DNA of 64,000 nt. Source: Dioscorea cayenensis subsp. rotundata (lineage: Eukaryota; Streptophyta; Magnoliopsida; Dioscoreales; Dioscoreaceae). Under the pieces are notes generated by a model. The model was not told where the DNA came from and ran no database searches. It saw nothing but the letters and a program-made list of their open reading frames with translations. A program made the translations under genes and the position numbers. Of the stretch, positions 13,601 through 26,215 are shown in pieces; the first letter of the stretch is position 1; each line of letters begins with the position of its first letter. Location: the NCBI RefSeq assembly GCF_009730915.1, contig NW_024086870.1:177822-241821 (forward strand). Direction: 5' to 3'.

Positions 13601-16600
13601 TATATTTTTAAAATTACTATCTAATATAATTTATTACATAAAATTACAATCCATAACTACTTTAAAAAACTATCAGGCAGGTTTTTAAACTTAATGCATC
13701 ATAGATGAAAGAGTATCCAATCAACTACTAAACTTATTATCACATGGGAAATAATACAAATCATTATATTACTTTAACTGAAGTTACATTAATTTGGATC
13801 TATTTATTTATCTAACAATATCTTCTTCAGTTCTTCTGCTGAATTAGCATTAAAGTTTCACAATTTTGTATATATTCTATATAACCAATTCAGATGTAAT
13901 TTACAACCGAACTAATCGTACCAACTAAGCCTACCCTCACTCTATCAAATACGGTCAAAGTAGCATTTTCTGTATGCATACCAGTTTCGTGATTCGAATC
14001 GTACCGCATTTTAGGTAACTATGCTCTGAACTGTATATGCTAGCTCAACCATAAGTAATATATTGGATTTTTCATTTTTAGTGTTGAGCTGCTGGTGTCA
14101 GTCTTTTTGCTGAATGATAAAAGAGTGGCGCAATTATTTATGTTTCTGTACTGTCTAGATGCATGTCTTTGATCTTCTAGCAGCATGTTACCAATATATG
14201 GGTTGATCTCATCAAGGCAATCATGTATTCATCTGGTTGTTCAAGTACATAACTTTGTATTTGCTCCCTTGAGTTTTGGAGCCTATATGAGATTATCAGA
14301 TTTTGGAGTTTGATTAATTGGTTGTACTGAACAGGGTTGCGATTGGGTATGATGAAGGGACCATAATGATAAAACTTGGGCGTGAAGTACCTGTTGCTAG
14401 TATGGACAGCAGCGGGAAAATTATATGGGCAAAACATAATGAAATTCAAACTGTGAACATTAAAACAGTTGGAGCGGACTATGAGGTTTGTCAGCCATCA
14501 TGCTGTAAAATCATTCTGCATGAAAATTCACAATATTCAGGAAAATTCTGTCCTATCTGTTAGGTAACCGATGGAGAAAGATTACCCTTGGCTGTGAAGG
14601 AGTTGGGGAGCTGTGATCTTTATCCACAAGTAAGGAAATTGTGGTGATGAGTTGCAGTTATGCTTGTTGTTTCAGTATTTCATTTTATGTTCTCTGACTG
14701 TTTACTTCCTCTGATGAATATTCATATGCTTGTGGTATATATATATATATATTTATATATATCTATATAATTAAGAATTGAATGTTAGTATGTGCAGACA
14801 AAATTAGTTAATGAATTTAGGAGTTAGGGTATTTTTGTTTGTTTTTTTAGGTTTCAAGCACTGGAATCATTTTGCTTTCTAGAATAAAATGGGCTGATTT
14901 TATTCACTGTGTTTTCATTCAGAGCTTGAAGCATAATCCCAATGGAAGATTTGTTGTTGTTTGTGGAGATGGAGAATACATCATATACACTGCTTTGGCA
15001 TGGAGAAATAGGTCTTTTGGCTCTGCCTTGGAGTTTGTTTGGTCCTCTGAAGGAGAATATGCTGTTAGAGAAAGTACATCAAGAATTAAAATTTTCAGTA
15101 AAACATTCCAGGTATGACTTACAATTGGCATATTCATTTAACATACTGTTCAGGAATCATTGGATGTCACTGAAATTTTATGATTAATGTTTATTATTCT
15201 TATATCTTCATAAGACATATGAAGAAAAATCTGGTGAATGTGCCATGCATTTGGATTTCTATTGATGACGGCACATCATTTCTAATTTTCCTTTCAGAGA
15301 TTAAGGTGGGGATTGGTGGTTAAACTTTCATTACTAGTTGCCTTGGTTGGTCTTTCCAGTAGCATAATTTTAAATTAGGGTTATTGAGCAGCCTGAATGC
15401 TTGTCCTAAATTTTGAGTTTTGTTCAAGTCTGTTGAATGATAAAGAACTTCTGGTTTTCTTAGGTGGAAGTGGTTTTGATTAATTTTTAGAGAATTCAAC
15501 ATACAGATTCTTTAATATGAACAGAAATTGAACATGTGAGCACTATATTAGGAAACTATATAAACTTTGTTATCTAGACTCTCTTTAAGATGTTTCCAAA
15601 ATCACTTTTAGTATTCTGTGAACAAACTGAAAGGCCCAGAACATAGTATTTGCCCCTTGCCATGCTTGTTCCAGCATAATCTGTATTCCGACATGATAAT
15701 GGGCTTTCTGTGGTATGTGGCTTCTACATGATGTTGAGTTTGCGGTCTTGGTGCTTCAGTCCTTTCACTCCAAATTTGCAGACACCATTTCTACATTATG
15801 AAAAAATATTACATCCTTTTATGTTATCCCAGAATGTTTGTTCTATATTCACAGATGAGCTATAACATTTCCATCTTGGATTTTGTAACTTAGTTTGTTG
15901 TATGTGGTGTGCATCAGGAAAAGAAAAGCATTCGACCAACATTCTCTGCAGAGCGCATTTTTGGGGGAGCATTATTAGCAATGTGCTCCAATGATTTCAT
16001 TTGCTTTTATGACTGGGCTGAATGCAGGTTAATACGTCGGGTTGATGTTAATGTCAAGGTGAGTCTTGCCTCCATCATGCAACTAGTTGTTCCCAGCATC
16101 AAACACTAATCTATTTATGGTTGGTTGTTCAGAATCTTTATTGGGCAGATAGTGGTGATCTAGTGGCAATAGCTAGTGATACATCATTTTACATCCTTAA
16201 GTACAATGTAAGTTTCTCAACTGACCTTACATATGTATTCTCACTGTTGTAAGTCATTTACCGCATATCTGCTAGTCCTTTATAGGAATATACTTGTGCT
16301 TGTGGCACATTAATGTCTCTCTTGCACCACATGCTCACAATGTGAGATCTTTTGACTGGTATAATAAAATGTTTGCCTTTTCTTTTCCACAGAGAGATGT
16401 TGTTTCTTCTTACCTGGAAAGTGGAAAGCCAGTGGATGAACAAGGTGTAGAGGATTCATTTGAACTTCTCCATGAAGTCAATGAGAGGGTCAGGACAGGC
16501 CTTTGGGTTGGTGACTGTTTTATCTACAATAATTCTTCGTGGCGACTGAATTATTGTGTTGGTGGGGAGGTATGTTGAAGTTTTATCTAATTATTTCCTC

Positions 16601-19600
16601 TGATATGGCCATTTGAAATTTTTTTTTTGTTGGTCGTAGGTCACCACCATGTTCCATTTGGACCGGCCCATGTACTTGCTCGGATACCTTGCTAGTCAAA
16701 GTCGTGTTTATCTCATTGACAAAGAGTTCAAGTAAGTGAGTTAGAAAGCTTTTATATGAAGGTATTTACACCTTGACTGCTGAACTTAATGGCTGACGAT
16801 ATTTTTCCCTTGCAGTGTAATGGGTTACACATTGCTTCTTAGTTTGATTGAGTATAAAACTCTTGTAATGCGTGGTGATTTGGACCGTGCAAATGAAGTT
16901 TTACCTTCAATCCCCAAGGAGCATCACAATAGGTATATACATCTTTTCTTCTTTTTTAATTAATTTTGCTACCAAGAGAAACTATCACAAAGGTCTACCA
17001 TAACTAGTAATGTATTATCTCCTTTTCTTTAGCATTATTTAAGGAATTTATATTTTACAGTTAATTCATTTCAGCCTCTCTGCACATGTAATAATAGTGC
17101 ACTAATCATAAAATCCTGCACATAAAAAAAAAGGAAATTGTACATCTGTGGTTTCTATTCTTCAGTAGATTTTCCCTTATTGACCACTTTCATGCTCTTG
17201 GCTATTTCTTGCAGAATTGTAGCCTACTTTTTTGATTGAGAAGTGCATTGCTGTCTAATCTTTTTTGGGTTATTTTTCTCTGGAAAATTTCTTCCAGTGT
17301 GGCTCACTTTTTGGAATCCCGAGGAATGCTAGAGGATGCTCTTGAAGTAGCTACAGATCCTAATTACCGATTTGATCTAGCTGTGCAGCTTGGGAAACTT
17401 GAAATTGCTAAGGTATGCCTAGTGATTGAATAACTAAATAGCTGGTGATTATTGAGTTTTATGAGAGGGCTATTTTTTGGTTTGAATAAATAATTTAAAT
17501 TTTTTATCTACACCTGAATAACGATCTTTCTCACTTTAGGCTATTGCTGTTGAAGTTCAAAGTGAATCTAAGTGGAAGCAGTTGGGTGAGCTAGCGATGT
17601 CCATTGGAAAGGTATTTTAGTGTTCATTGCTTTTCTAAACTTTTAAATAAATCATGGGAGAGATCATGGTAATCAAATGACTTGACTCAAGCTTATAACA
17701 ATGGGGTTGGAAAGGTTTTAACTGAAGAAGTTTTCTGATTCTAGATTGGGAGCTTGACTTGGATACCTAGATGATACTTTCATAAGTGACATGTTTCTAG
17801 TTTATTTATGTTGGTTTCTTCTATGCAGTTAGAAATGGCTGAGGAATGTTTATCAAATGCCATGGATTTGAGTGGTCTGTTGCTGCTTTACTCTTCTCTT
17901 GGAGATGCTGAAGGAATTACAAGACTTGCATCTCTGGCTAAAGAGCAAGGAAAGAACAATGTTGCCTTCCTCTGTCTGTTTATGCTTGGCAAATTGGAAG
18001 ACTGCCTTCAACTCTTGTTGGAAAGGTGAAATTTTCATATACTGATTTCTGGATGCAAAATGTCAGGCGGTTATCTGTTCACCTACATATAATGCATAAG
18101 TTTGTGGTATTGTTGTCATTATGATTATATGCGTTGCAGTAATCGGATACCAGAAGCTGCACTAATGGCACGATCTTATCTTCCAAGCAAAGTAACTGAG
18201 ATTGTATCTGTGTGGAAAAATGATCTCAACAAGGTTTGTACTTGTTAGCTTGACTTTTATAGCATCTGTTGCCAAGACATTTGGAAATTTAGAGGAATTG
18301 AAGTTGGCTGGTCATTTATTTTTGAAAGATTTTTCCTTTCACTCTGTGGTTTCTCTTCTTTCATTTAACTGCCTTTATTTTTTATTTTTTTATTTTTTGA
18401 ATTTCCTGATTTTTGGTTGTTGTTGTTTTTGTACAAGGTTAACCCAAAAGCTGCTGAATCTTTGGCTGATCCCGAGGAATATCCAAATTTATTTGAGGAC
18501 TGGCAAATTACTCTTGATGTTGAGTCTAATCTTGCCCTTAAAAGGTACCTGGAATTTAGCCATTGGCCCATTACCCATTATTTTACTTTTTTTTCTTTTT
18601 ATGCTGTCCTGATTGAAATCTATTTGCATTTACTATTTTGACATAAATGAAGGAATTAAGTCAGTTTTTACGGTTTCTCATGCCATTGCAATCTTATGTT
18701 ATCTCCATTACAAAGATACTTACATAAACTGCAAGTTGTTGGCTTCTTGTTTGGCATTATATCCTTCACGTGGTTTAGTATCTTTCTGCATTGTTATAAG
18801 ACAAACAGATTGAAATTGTAGAGTGTGGAGAAGATTATGTGAGGGAAATGTTGTAAGCTAACAGAACTGTTCTGTTTGACTTAAGGTTTCTTTTCCTGAA
18901 TCTGTGAGTATATTTCCAGTAATGGTTTGATTGGTTGCCTCTTCAAGCAGGGGCAGTTACCCACCTGCTGACCAATACGTGAACTATGCTGGGACATCAA
19001 ACATGAACCTTGTTGAATCTTTCAAAAGCATGCAAATTGATGAATATGACGTACCTCTTGAAAATGGAGACACTGCGCATGAGGTACATTCTGCTTGTGT
19101 AATGGTTGCTTAGGTGCTTGTGACTTATTAATGAGAAACCTTGATGAGCTTGCAAATTTTATCTTAGTTTTGTTGTAAGGTGTTTATTTTTAATTATGGT
19201 TTGGGGAAAGAGAAGGTTTTTCTGGAGATCTTTTTTACCAGAAACAGTAACTTTATTGGTAGCTATAGAGAAGTGAGCCTGGGCACTAGGGGCTGAGTGG
19301 AAGATGTCGCATTCAATTTTCATAATGGCATCTTCTTTCTATATGAGTCATTTTCCAATTCTGAGAAACTATCCACTTCCAATTAGATTTATGCAATTGC
19401 ACCATAAATTTCTCCCTTGTGGCAATTTTTTTCAATTTATTTCCTGAAATCTGAATGTGGAGTTGTCTTAACTGTCTCAAAAGTTTTGCCATCATCAGTT
19501 ATTTGCTTTGATAACTCAAGTGATTTCTTGAATAGGATTTCTTGTATGAGTTTAAAATATTTTCGTGTATTAGCCATATTCAAGCCATGATAATCACTCA

Positions 19601-20257
19601 AGAACAGCAATTAGGACAGTGTTTGTTGAAGATAGTAATCTATCATGTTTGTAATACAAGATTGAGAGCCAGAGTAGTGAAGAAATGGTTATGATCTGGA
19701 TAGGGATAATTTTGCAATCTGGTTAACAACCATCTTTCCTAGCAAGAGTCATCATGCTTTTTTCAATAGGATATGAATCATTGTGGTGAACTGGAATTCA
19801 GCTTTATGATTTGTGAACCAACATGATAAATTGACTGCTGAGAGTAGTTAAGCCTGAAATGATTTTCTAGAACTGGAATTTAGCTTTTACGATTTAAGCA
19901 ACCTTCATGTTCTCTTTCTACAAAATGGGGAAAATTGGGTTTCTCAACTAAAGCTTTTAGTCCTGCAAAGCTCTAATCCCTTATTCTTGTTCAAACAATG
20001 CCTGCCCTATATTATTTAGCCTGGGCAACTTTAAATATAAAATTATCTTTTTTTTTTACTATAGGATTCTTGTGTTGCAGTTTATGATTTTTTATCATTC
20101 AATATATTTACAGGTAACTGAAGAGAATGGAGAAGAGGAACATCAAGAAACTGTCGAAATTGATGCAGAGGATACTACAGATGGCTCCGTCCTTGTTAAT
20201 GGGAATGAAGGTGGCGAACAGTGGGGTACGAATAATGAAGGAAACCCGTCAGCATAA
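10643..20257 (+). CDS. COPB2: coatomer subunit beta' (beta'-COP), 24 coding exons
   Basis: A subunit of the COPI coat for retrograde Golgi-to-ER vesicles; its propellers bind dilysine cargo signals. Exons: 10643-10645, 10931-10951, 11063-11124, 11334-11388, 11868-11904, 11981-12306, 12413-12544, 12626-12774, 13113-13181, 14335-14485, 14564-14629, 14923-15111, 15918-16058, 16133-16207, 16393-16569, 16640-16731, 16816-16932, 17298-17412, 17540-17611, 17829-18025, 18140-18233, 18438-18544, 18951-19083 and 20114-20257. They encode 907 residues, the usual length. The N-terminus [19 protein letters not shown] is diagnostic. WD40 repeats fill residues 1-300 (for example [11 protein letters not shown] and [14 protein letters not shown]), a second propeller follows to about 600, then an alpha-solenoid containing [15 protein letters not shown] and an acidic Glu-rich tail ending NPSA. 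The first coding exon is just the ATG and the second only 21 bases. Identity is essentially certain; very short exons carry the main boundary risk. Confidence 0.96.
13381..14023. mobile_element. putative non-autonomous hAT-like element in a beta'-COP intron
   Basis: The intron 13182-14334 is the longest in the gene. Within it, CATAGTTAC at 13381-13389 is matched by its inverse GTAACTATG at 14015-14023. The flanking 8-mers CTCTGAGC (13373-13380) and CTCTGAAC (14024-14031) differ at one base, as expected of an aged 8-bp target-site duplication of the hAT superfamily. The interior has further loosely palindromic AT-rich sequence (AAAGTAGTTAT near 13556 and its inverse near 13653) and no ORF. The terminal repeat is perfect for only 9 bases, so the class is tentative. 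Confidence 0.5.
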
Positions 20258-22100
20258 AATCAATTGGTTGGACAAGTGTAAAAACCAAATTTTGTCTCTT
20301 GTGATTAATTCATTTTTTGTGTCCATTTTCTGTCTGATGTTTATGCTAATAATATATCCAGTATAGAACCAAGGGGTATACCTTAACTCTAGAATTTAGA
20401 GCCTGGAAAGTTGTCTTACTAAGGGATTGGCTTATTTTGGAACTGATTGTTAGACAAAATTGTAGTTGCTAAGCTACCATTAACCTTTAATGTTCAACCA
20501 TCATAATGTTCATTGGCTGTCTTGTTCTATCTTGATTATTATGTCACACTTTTCTAGGAAGTATGTAGGATCCTTTTTGTCTCGTGAATCAAAAGTTATT
20601 ATTTATTCAACCAAAAATTTATCTCTTTGAAGATCTAAATACTATGCTTTGGTGTTGGAATTCTAGTCTGTCTTAAATATTATGTCACACTTTTCTAGCA
20701 AGTATGTAGGATCCTTTTGTCTAGTGAATCAAAAGTTATTATTTATTTGTCTTAAAAATGCCACTTATTCCATGTTGAATATCCCTATTTTTTTTAGCAG
20801 AAGTGCCATTTGAAGTTCCATTGAACAGTGAGTTGGCATCATACTTTGTTTAACTAGTGCAATATATAAGCTTTGTGATATTTGTCCTTGCATTTCATCT
20901 TTTTCGCTCAAGTTGTGTTTGTATGTAGTAGTCCAATTATGTAACCTCTGAACATATGCTATTTTCTATAAGACATTCTTTGTATCTATCTGACTCAACT
21001 GTTTGTTCATCTGGCAGTGCTTACACCAAGAGATTAGGGATCCGATAAGACTACAGCCAATTTCAGCAGTGATAACCCCGCTTTTTAAGGTGACACTGAT
21101 GCCCTTAAAGACTTTGGTCAATAATATCTCATGCATTCTCTGAAAGGCTCTTTAAGCTATGTTGCTTCTTTGTGTAGTGTCATCGATAGGTCATTCTTGT
21201 ATCTAGTTCAGGTTCAAAATAAACTTGGTCTCAGGTTTTACAATTTAGAGTGTTACCAATCTGTATGACTGGTTGCGATGGAATAGAAAAGCATGTTAAT
21301 TTTTTGCATTATTTTTATGCCTGAATATTTCACCCAAGCAATGTTTGGACCAGTTAGGTTGCCGATCTTGTTTCAATTGATTGTCAGTCTATGTTTTTGA
21401 ATCCAAGGAAGGTCAAATAGAACAAAAGCAGCGTCAGTAATATAGAATCATGATTTTTCACAACACTAGTCTGTTAACTGAGGAGTGTGAAATATCAGTG
21501 GTTGAGATTCTACAGACTTGATTTACCATCTATTCTGAAAATGAACCATATTCACTTCTCTGACCATAAATGGCCCAATTGTAGCCTAGGGCAGAGAAAA
21601 ATCCTGATTCTACCTAGATTAAAGATGATTCCTTGCTCAGTGTATTTGCACCTTTTATTTTGCATTTCTCTTGAAAGCATGTTACTTGTTCATTATGATG
21701 ATTATGTTTTATATTAAATCAAATTGCAGAGAAGGTAACCAGTACCAAAATCAGTAGCGCGGATAGTTCACCAGATCAGTGTGAATAGTTAAATTTTTTA
21801 TTGATGTATCTTTCAAAGCATCTATATGTACAATTGAAATGCTGGAAGGGAAGGGAGGGTGATATCCTGACCTGCCAGCATTTTTTTTTTTCTTCTTTGA
21901 ATTATTGTTTTTGTTTTCATAAGACATTTTGTCTTTGGTGTTTTGACATACTTCGGTTTCCAGCTTACCAGAACCCGGAAAAAAAAAAAGGAATGGATGT
22001 GCTCCATTGGCTCTGTTGTAGAGAGCAAATTTTTGTGATACAAGTGACTTATCAGTAGATGTTGTAGATGTTGCAGATGTTGCCATTAAAATTGTATCTT
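20258..22100 (+). other. beta'-COP 3' region with alternative spliced tail exons
   Basis: After the TAA at 20255-20257 come about 1.8 kb with no independent gene. A possible donor inside the last exon (G|GTACGA, exon end 20225) could join the acceptor at 21017. That would replace the tail with residues QWVLTPRD and a stop at 21035-21037. The exon could continue to a donor after 21089 and splice to an acceptor at 21729, ending near 22100. Reads across these junctions would decide. Confidence 0.45.
20538..20747. repeat. direct duplication in the beta'-COP 3' region
   Basis: A segment of about 70 bases at 20538-20607, containing GTATGTAGGATCC and GTGAATCAAAAGTTATT, recurs at 20679-20747 with a few mismatches and one deleted base. 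The two copies are about 140 bases apart in the same orientation. This looks like a local duplication rather than a transposon. Confidence 0.8.
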
Positions 22101-22297
22101 TAATTCAGTTCTTTGTTGTGGGCTTCATTCTGGACATTGGCTTAGTGTTGTGAATCTCTAATATCTGGCGTTTGAATGATCTAGGTGAATTCCATTTGGG
22201 CCTTTCTAAATTGTTACATCTTGTGAAGGGTTCCATTTTTACAGGGTTAGTTTTATTTGAGTGTGGTCTTTATGAGGGATTATAAATGAATTATCAC

Positions 22298-24443
22298 CTA
22301 ATTTAATGTGTACGTTTTTTATTTGGTTGCAAAACTATTCTGTATATACAATCACACTTTGGAAAACATTAGTAAATCATAAAATGTTGAAAATGGTATG
22401 GTTATTATAATTAAATTCTATGGCAAGGTGATGCATAGCGTGAAATTGCTCTTCCATTAACGCCTTCCGATACCAACCTTTAATTGAACATATTCACCAC
22501 AAAATTGTAATAAAATTATGCAACCAATTTGATGTGCACTTGATTAATTTGTTTGCATTATTGTTATGCAAGACTTGGAAATCAAAAAATAGAAAATAAT
22601 AATAAGATCATTATAATTAAATTCTATTACAAGGTGATGCATAACATGAAATTACTTGAAGCTTTTTGGCAAAATTCACATTGGGAAACCAATCCTTAAT
22701 AGAACAAATTTGTCACACACAAAAACTAAATAAACCAAAGATGGGTACATAAAATTATGCACAAAATTCATGTTTACTTTTCTGATTTGGTTGCATTACG
22801 AACATGTATATATTCATGCTGGAATTTAAAAGTAAGTTCAAATATGGTCATTATAATTAAATTTAATTTAATTGCAAGGTGATTCATAACATGAAATTAC
22901 TCTTCTCAAAAACACTTTGGGAAATTTTTTCCACAAAATTCCTTTACTGAAAAGGCAACCCTTAAAAAAACATATTTATCACAAAAAAAAAGAAAAAATC
23001 CCCAAACATGGGTGTATAAAGTCATGTGCAAATTTAATGTAGACTTTTCTGATTTGGTCGCATTACTAATGTTTATATACATTCATGTTGAAGTTTAAAA
23101 AGTCACAAAAATTGAAAATAATAATATGGTAGCATTACTACTGTGTATATACATTCACGCTGGAATTTAAAAGCAAGTCACAAAAAATTGAGAATAATAA
23201 TATGATCATTATAATTAAAATCTATTGCAAGGTGATGCATAACATGAAATTTCACTTATCAAGAAAACTTTGAGAATTTATTTTTATTTTTTATTTTTTG
23301 CAAAATTCGAACAGGGAAAACCAATCCTTAATTGAATATTTGTCCAAAATAAAAAAGAGATAACCCCAAAGATGGATATATATAAAATTATGTCAATTTA
23401 ATGTGCACCTTTTTGAAGTGGTTGCTTACTAATATGTATATACATTCACGCTGGAATTTAAAAGTAAGTAAAAAAAAAAAAAATTGAAAATAATAATATG
23501 GTCACATTACTAATGTGTATATACATTCACATTGGAATTTAAAAGTAAAAAAAATTTGAAAATAATAGTAGGATTGACTGAAAATTTTTGTTAAAAAAAA
23601 ACACAAAATATGGGTATGCAAAATTATGTGCAAATTTAATGTGCGCTTTCTGACGTGGTTGCATTACTAATGTGTATATAAATTCACACTAGAATTTAAA
23701 ACAAGTCACAAAAATTGAGAATAATAATATGGTAATTACATATAAATTCTATTGCAAGGTGATGGATAACATGAAATTAATCTTTCAAGACCACTTTCGG
23801 AGATTTTTTTTTTGCAAGATTCGTACAAGGAAACCAACACTTAATTGAACATATTTGTCAAACAAAACAAAAAAGGCCAAAGATGGGTATATGAAATAAT
23901 GTGCAAATTTAATGTATGCTTTTCTGATTTAGTCGCATTACTAATGTGCATATATATTCATGCTGGAATTTAAAAGCAAATCACTAAAACTTGAAACTAA
24001 TAATAAAGCCAAAGTGATGCATAACATGAAATTGCACTTTTCAAGGAAGCTTTTGACAGGGAACCTTTAATTGAACATATATGTCACAAACAAACAAAAA
24101 AAATCCTGAAAATGAATATACAAAATTATGTGAAAATTTAACGTGTACTATTTAGATTTGGTTGCATTACTAATGTGTGTGTGTGTGTATTCACATCAAA
24201 ATTTAAAGGTAAGTCACAAAAAGAAATTGAAAACAACAATATAGTCATTATAATTAAATTCTGTTGCAAAGAGATACATAACATGAAATTTTTTTTTGTT
24301 TTCTCAAAAACAATTTGAGAAATTTTTTTGCAAATTTCCTCAAGGGAAACCAGCCCTAAATTATACATATTTGTCAAAAAATAAATAAAAAAAATCCCAA
24401 AAATGGGTATATAAAATTATGTGCAAATTTAATGTGTGCTTTC
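22298..24443. repeat. degenerate tandem-repeat array, unit about 250 bp
   Basis: The block GATGCATAACATGAAAT and its variants occurs near 22430, 22636, 22881, 23234, 23761, 24016 and 24273. Spacings are about 206, 245, 353, 527, 255 and 257 bases. Each unit also carries a TTAATTGAACATATTTGTCA-like block, a GTGCAAATTTAATGTG block, a GTGTATATACATTCAC block and an AATAATATGGTCATTATAA block, in the same order and orientation. The longer spacings contain extra partial units. No ORF runs through it. It is a minisatellite or satellite-like array in the gap between convergent genes. Confidence 0.85.
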
Positions 24444-26215
24444 CACTATGGGTTTACAAGCATCATACAAAAGGTAACCATGCCAGCATTTGCAGTAAGT
24501 AAGAACTAGAAGCCTTGAAAAAAAAAAAGTGGTGTATGTGTTTAAATCAACCTTCAGAGATAGAAGCAACCAACCTTGACATAGAAAAAGAGACAACTTC
24601 ATCAGAGAGAGCTACTGTTAAACTTGGTATAATCTGCACAAGAACTGCTCAAAAGTATCACGTAACAAGAATCACTGGCCACTTGCAAATCCTAAAGCTC
24701 TGCCCAAAAGTCAAGAACAGTATAGCTAATTACTACTAGTTCAAGTTATATAAAAGGTTAGTATCTCACTGAGGGAAAGCAAAATACCATCTTACTGAAG
24801 TGCAGGTAATAAAAAGGTTGCCAAATTTTGAAAAGATTGTTTTATTGGCTCTTAGGAAATTAAAGCATTCATACAGACATATTATTGCTCTTTGTATAAG
24901 GGACACTAGCCTATGGAGGTTGTGATTTGGCTCTTGAATGGCTACAATGGTTTTAGATATAGGGAAAGACTGTAATTCTCTTCTTTCACTTTCCGTATTG
25001 CACTAGTGATTTAACCACGTTTCTTTAGAAAAAAACATTTTAAGAGCCATGGCTTAAGTAATTGAGTGGGAAATTGTCAGAGTAAAGTTACACGTAAATA
25101 ATAAGTAGACTGTGTTTTCAAACACAAATCACTCAAACCGAACTTTCTCGAACAAATCATTTCAGGAAAGGGAGTTAGTTGCATTTTGATAATGTTGCAG
25201 CAGTCAATTTCAAAGGATGTGGCTCTGGGTTTTGTTAGATTAACAGAAAAACTTTCAAATTAATAAATAAATAATCCTCAGCATCTTAACACCTGCCAAA
25301 TCAAGAAATTCTACTTAACTTTGTAGGTTCATCATAACATCCTCAACAATCATGAATCTGTATGTGTTCGATACATACCTTGAATTCTTCTGATATCATT
25401 TTGTTTTGGAACTAATTTTAAGGATCACAATTCTTGGATCACATGTGCCTTCCTGGATTGCCCATGTAAAAACTCAGCAGCCTGCATTTGATGAACAACA
25501 TGATAGAATAAGCAAATTCCAGTTTGTAAGACATCAACCTAAAACAGCAAAAATAAACATGAAAGAGCATAATAATCTGCATACCAGAAGATGTTGACCC
25601 CAAGTGTGGAAACATCATTCGGATGCGCTTCATGATCTCAGTCAACGTCTTCAATTATTTGCAATTCCAGTTTCAGCTGGAAGCATCTTTCCCCACACCA
25701 CAGCTAAGGGCAAATTCTCCCTACAAATCACTACCATGTTCATTTTATTGAACTACAATCTCTTGTAAATCCCGTTATCCACCATGCATTGGGTCATTTT
25801 GTTCCATCTACCCCCTTTTCACAAACTTATCTGCAGTTTTTTTTTTTTTTTCAAACTCCACATCATCATCCTGACTTTGACAAGAAGCCTGAAGACATAC
25901 TCTAGGTTAGTAAATTTTGCTTCCCTGGCATCTGAATTTGGATGACATGTGCAGCATTTGCCAGCCAAAGCAGGTTGAGTTGGAGATAGTAATATTTCAC
26001 ATCCACCAATGTGTGTAGCTTTTGAAAAAACTCAAACTACATGATCCTCCAGTTGCACAGATAAACATGGTCACAAGAAAGGGAGGCAATTATAGACAAT
26101 CGAGTGATCAGCTTCTTCCAAATCTTGTCACCATAATCAATTCTGCATTTGGACCTAATTTCAGCATTTCCAAGAACCATGGATCCTCCAAAAATCAACT
26201 CCTACAAGTGATCTT
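24444..26215. other. intergenic, 3' flank of the PPR gene, no gene recognised
   Basis: About 1.8 kb of mixed composition. Around 25575-25660 the minus strand has a short open segment (MKRIRMMFPHLGSTSSG) followed by a GTATGC donor-like site, which might be an exon or a 3' UTR piece. I recognise no family. Nothing else is supported. Confidence 0.5.

Noticed and set aside
22298-24443. Regularly spaced repeats that might suggest a CRISPR array
   Set aside because: The genome is a plant nucleus, units are degenerate and about 250 bases long, and the intervening sequence is itself repeated.
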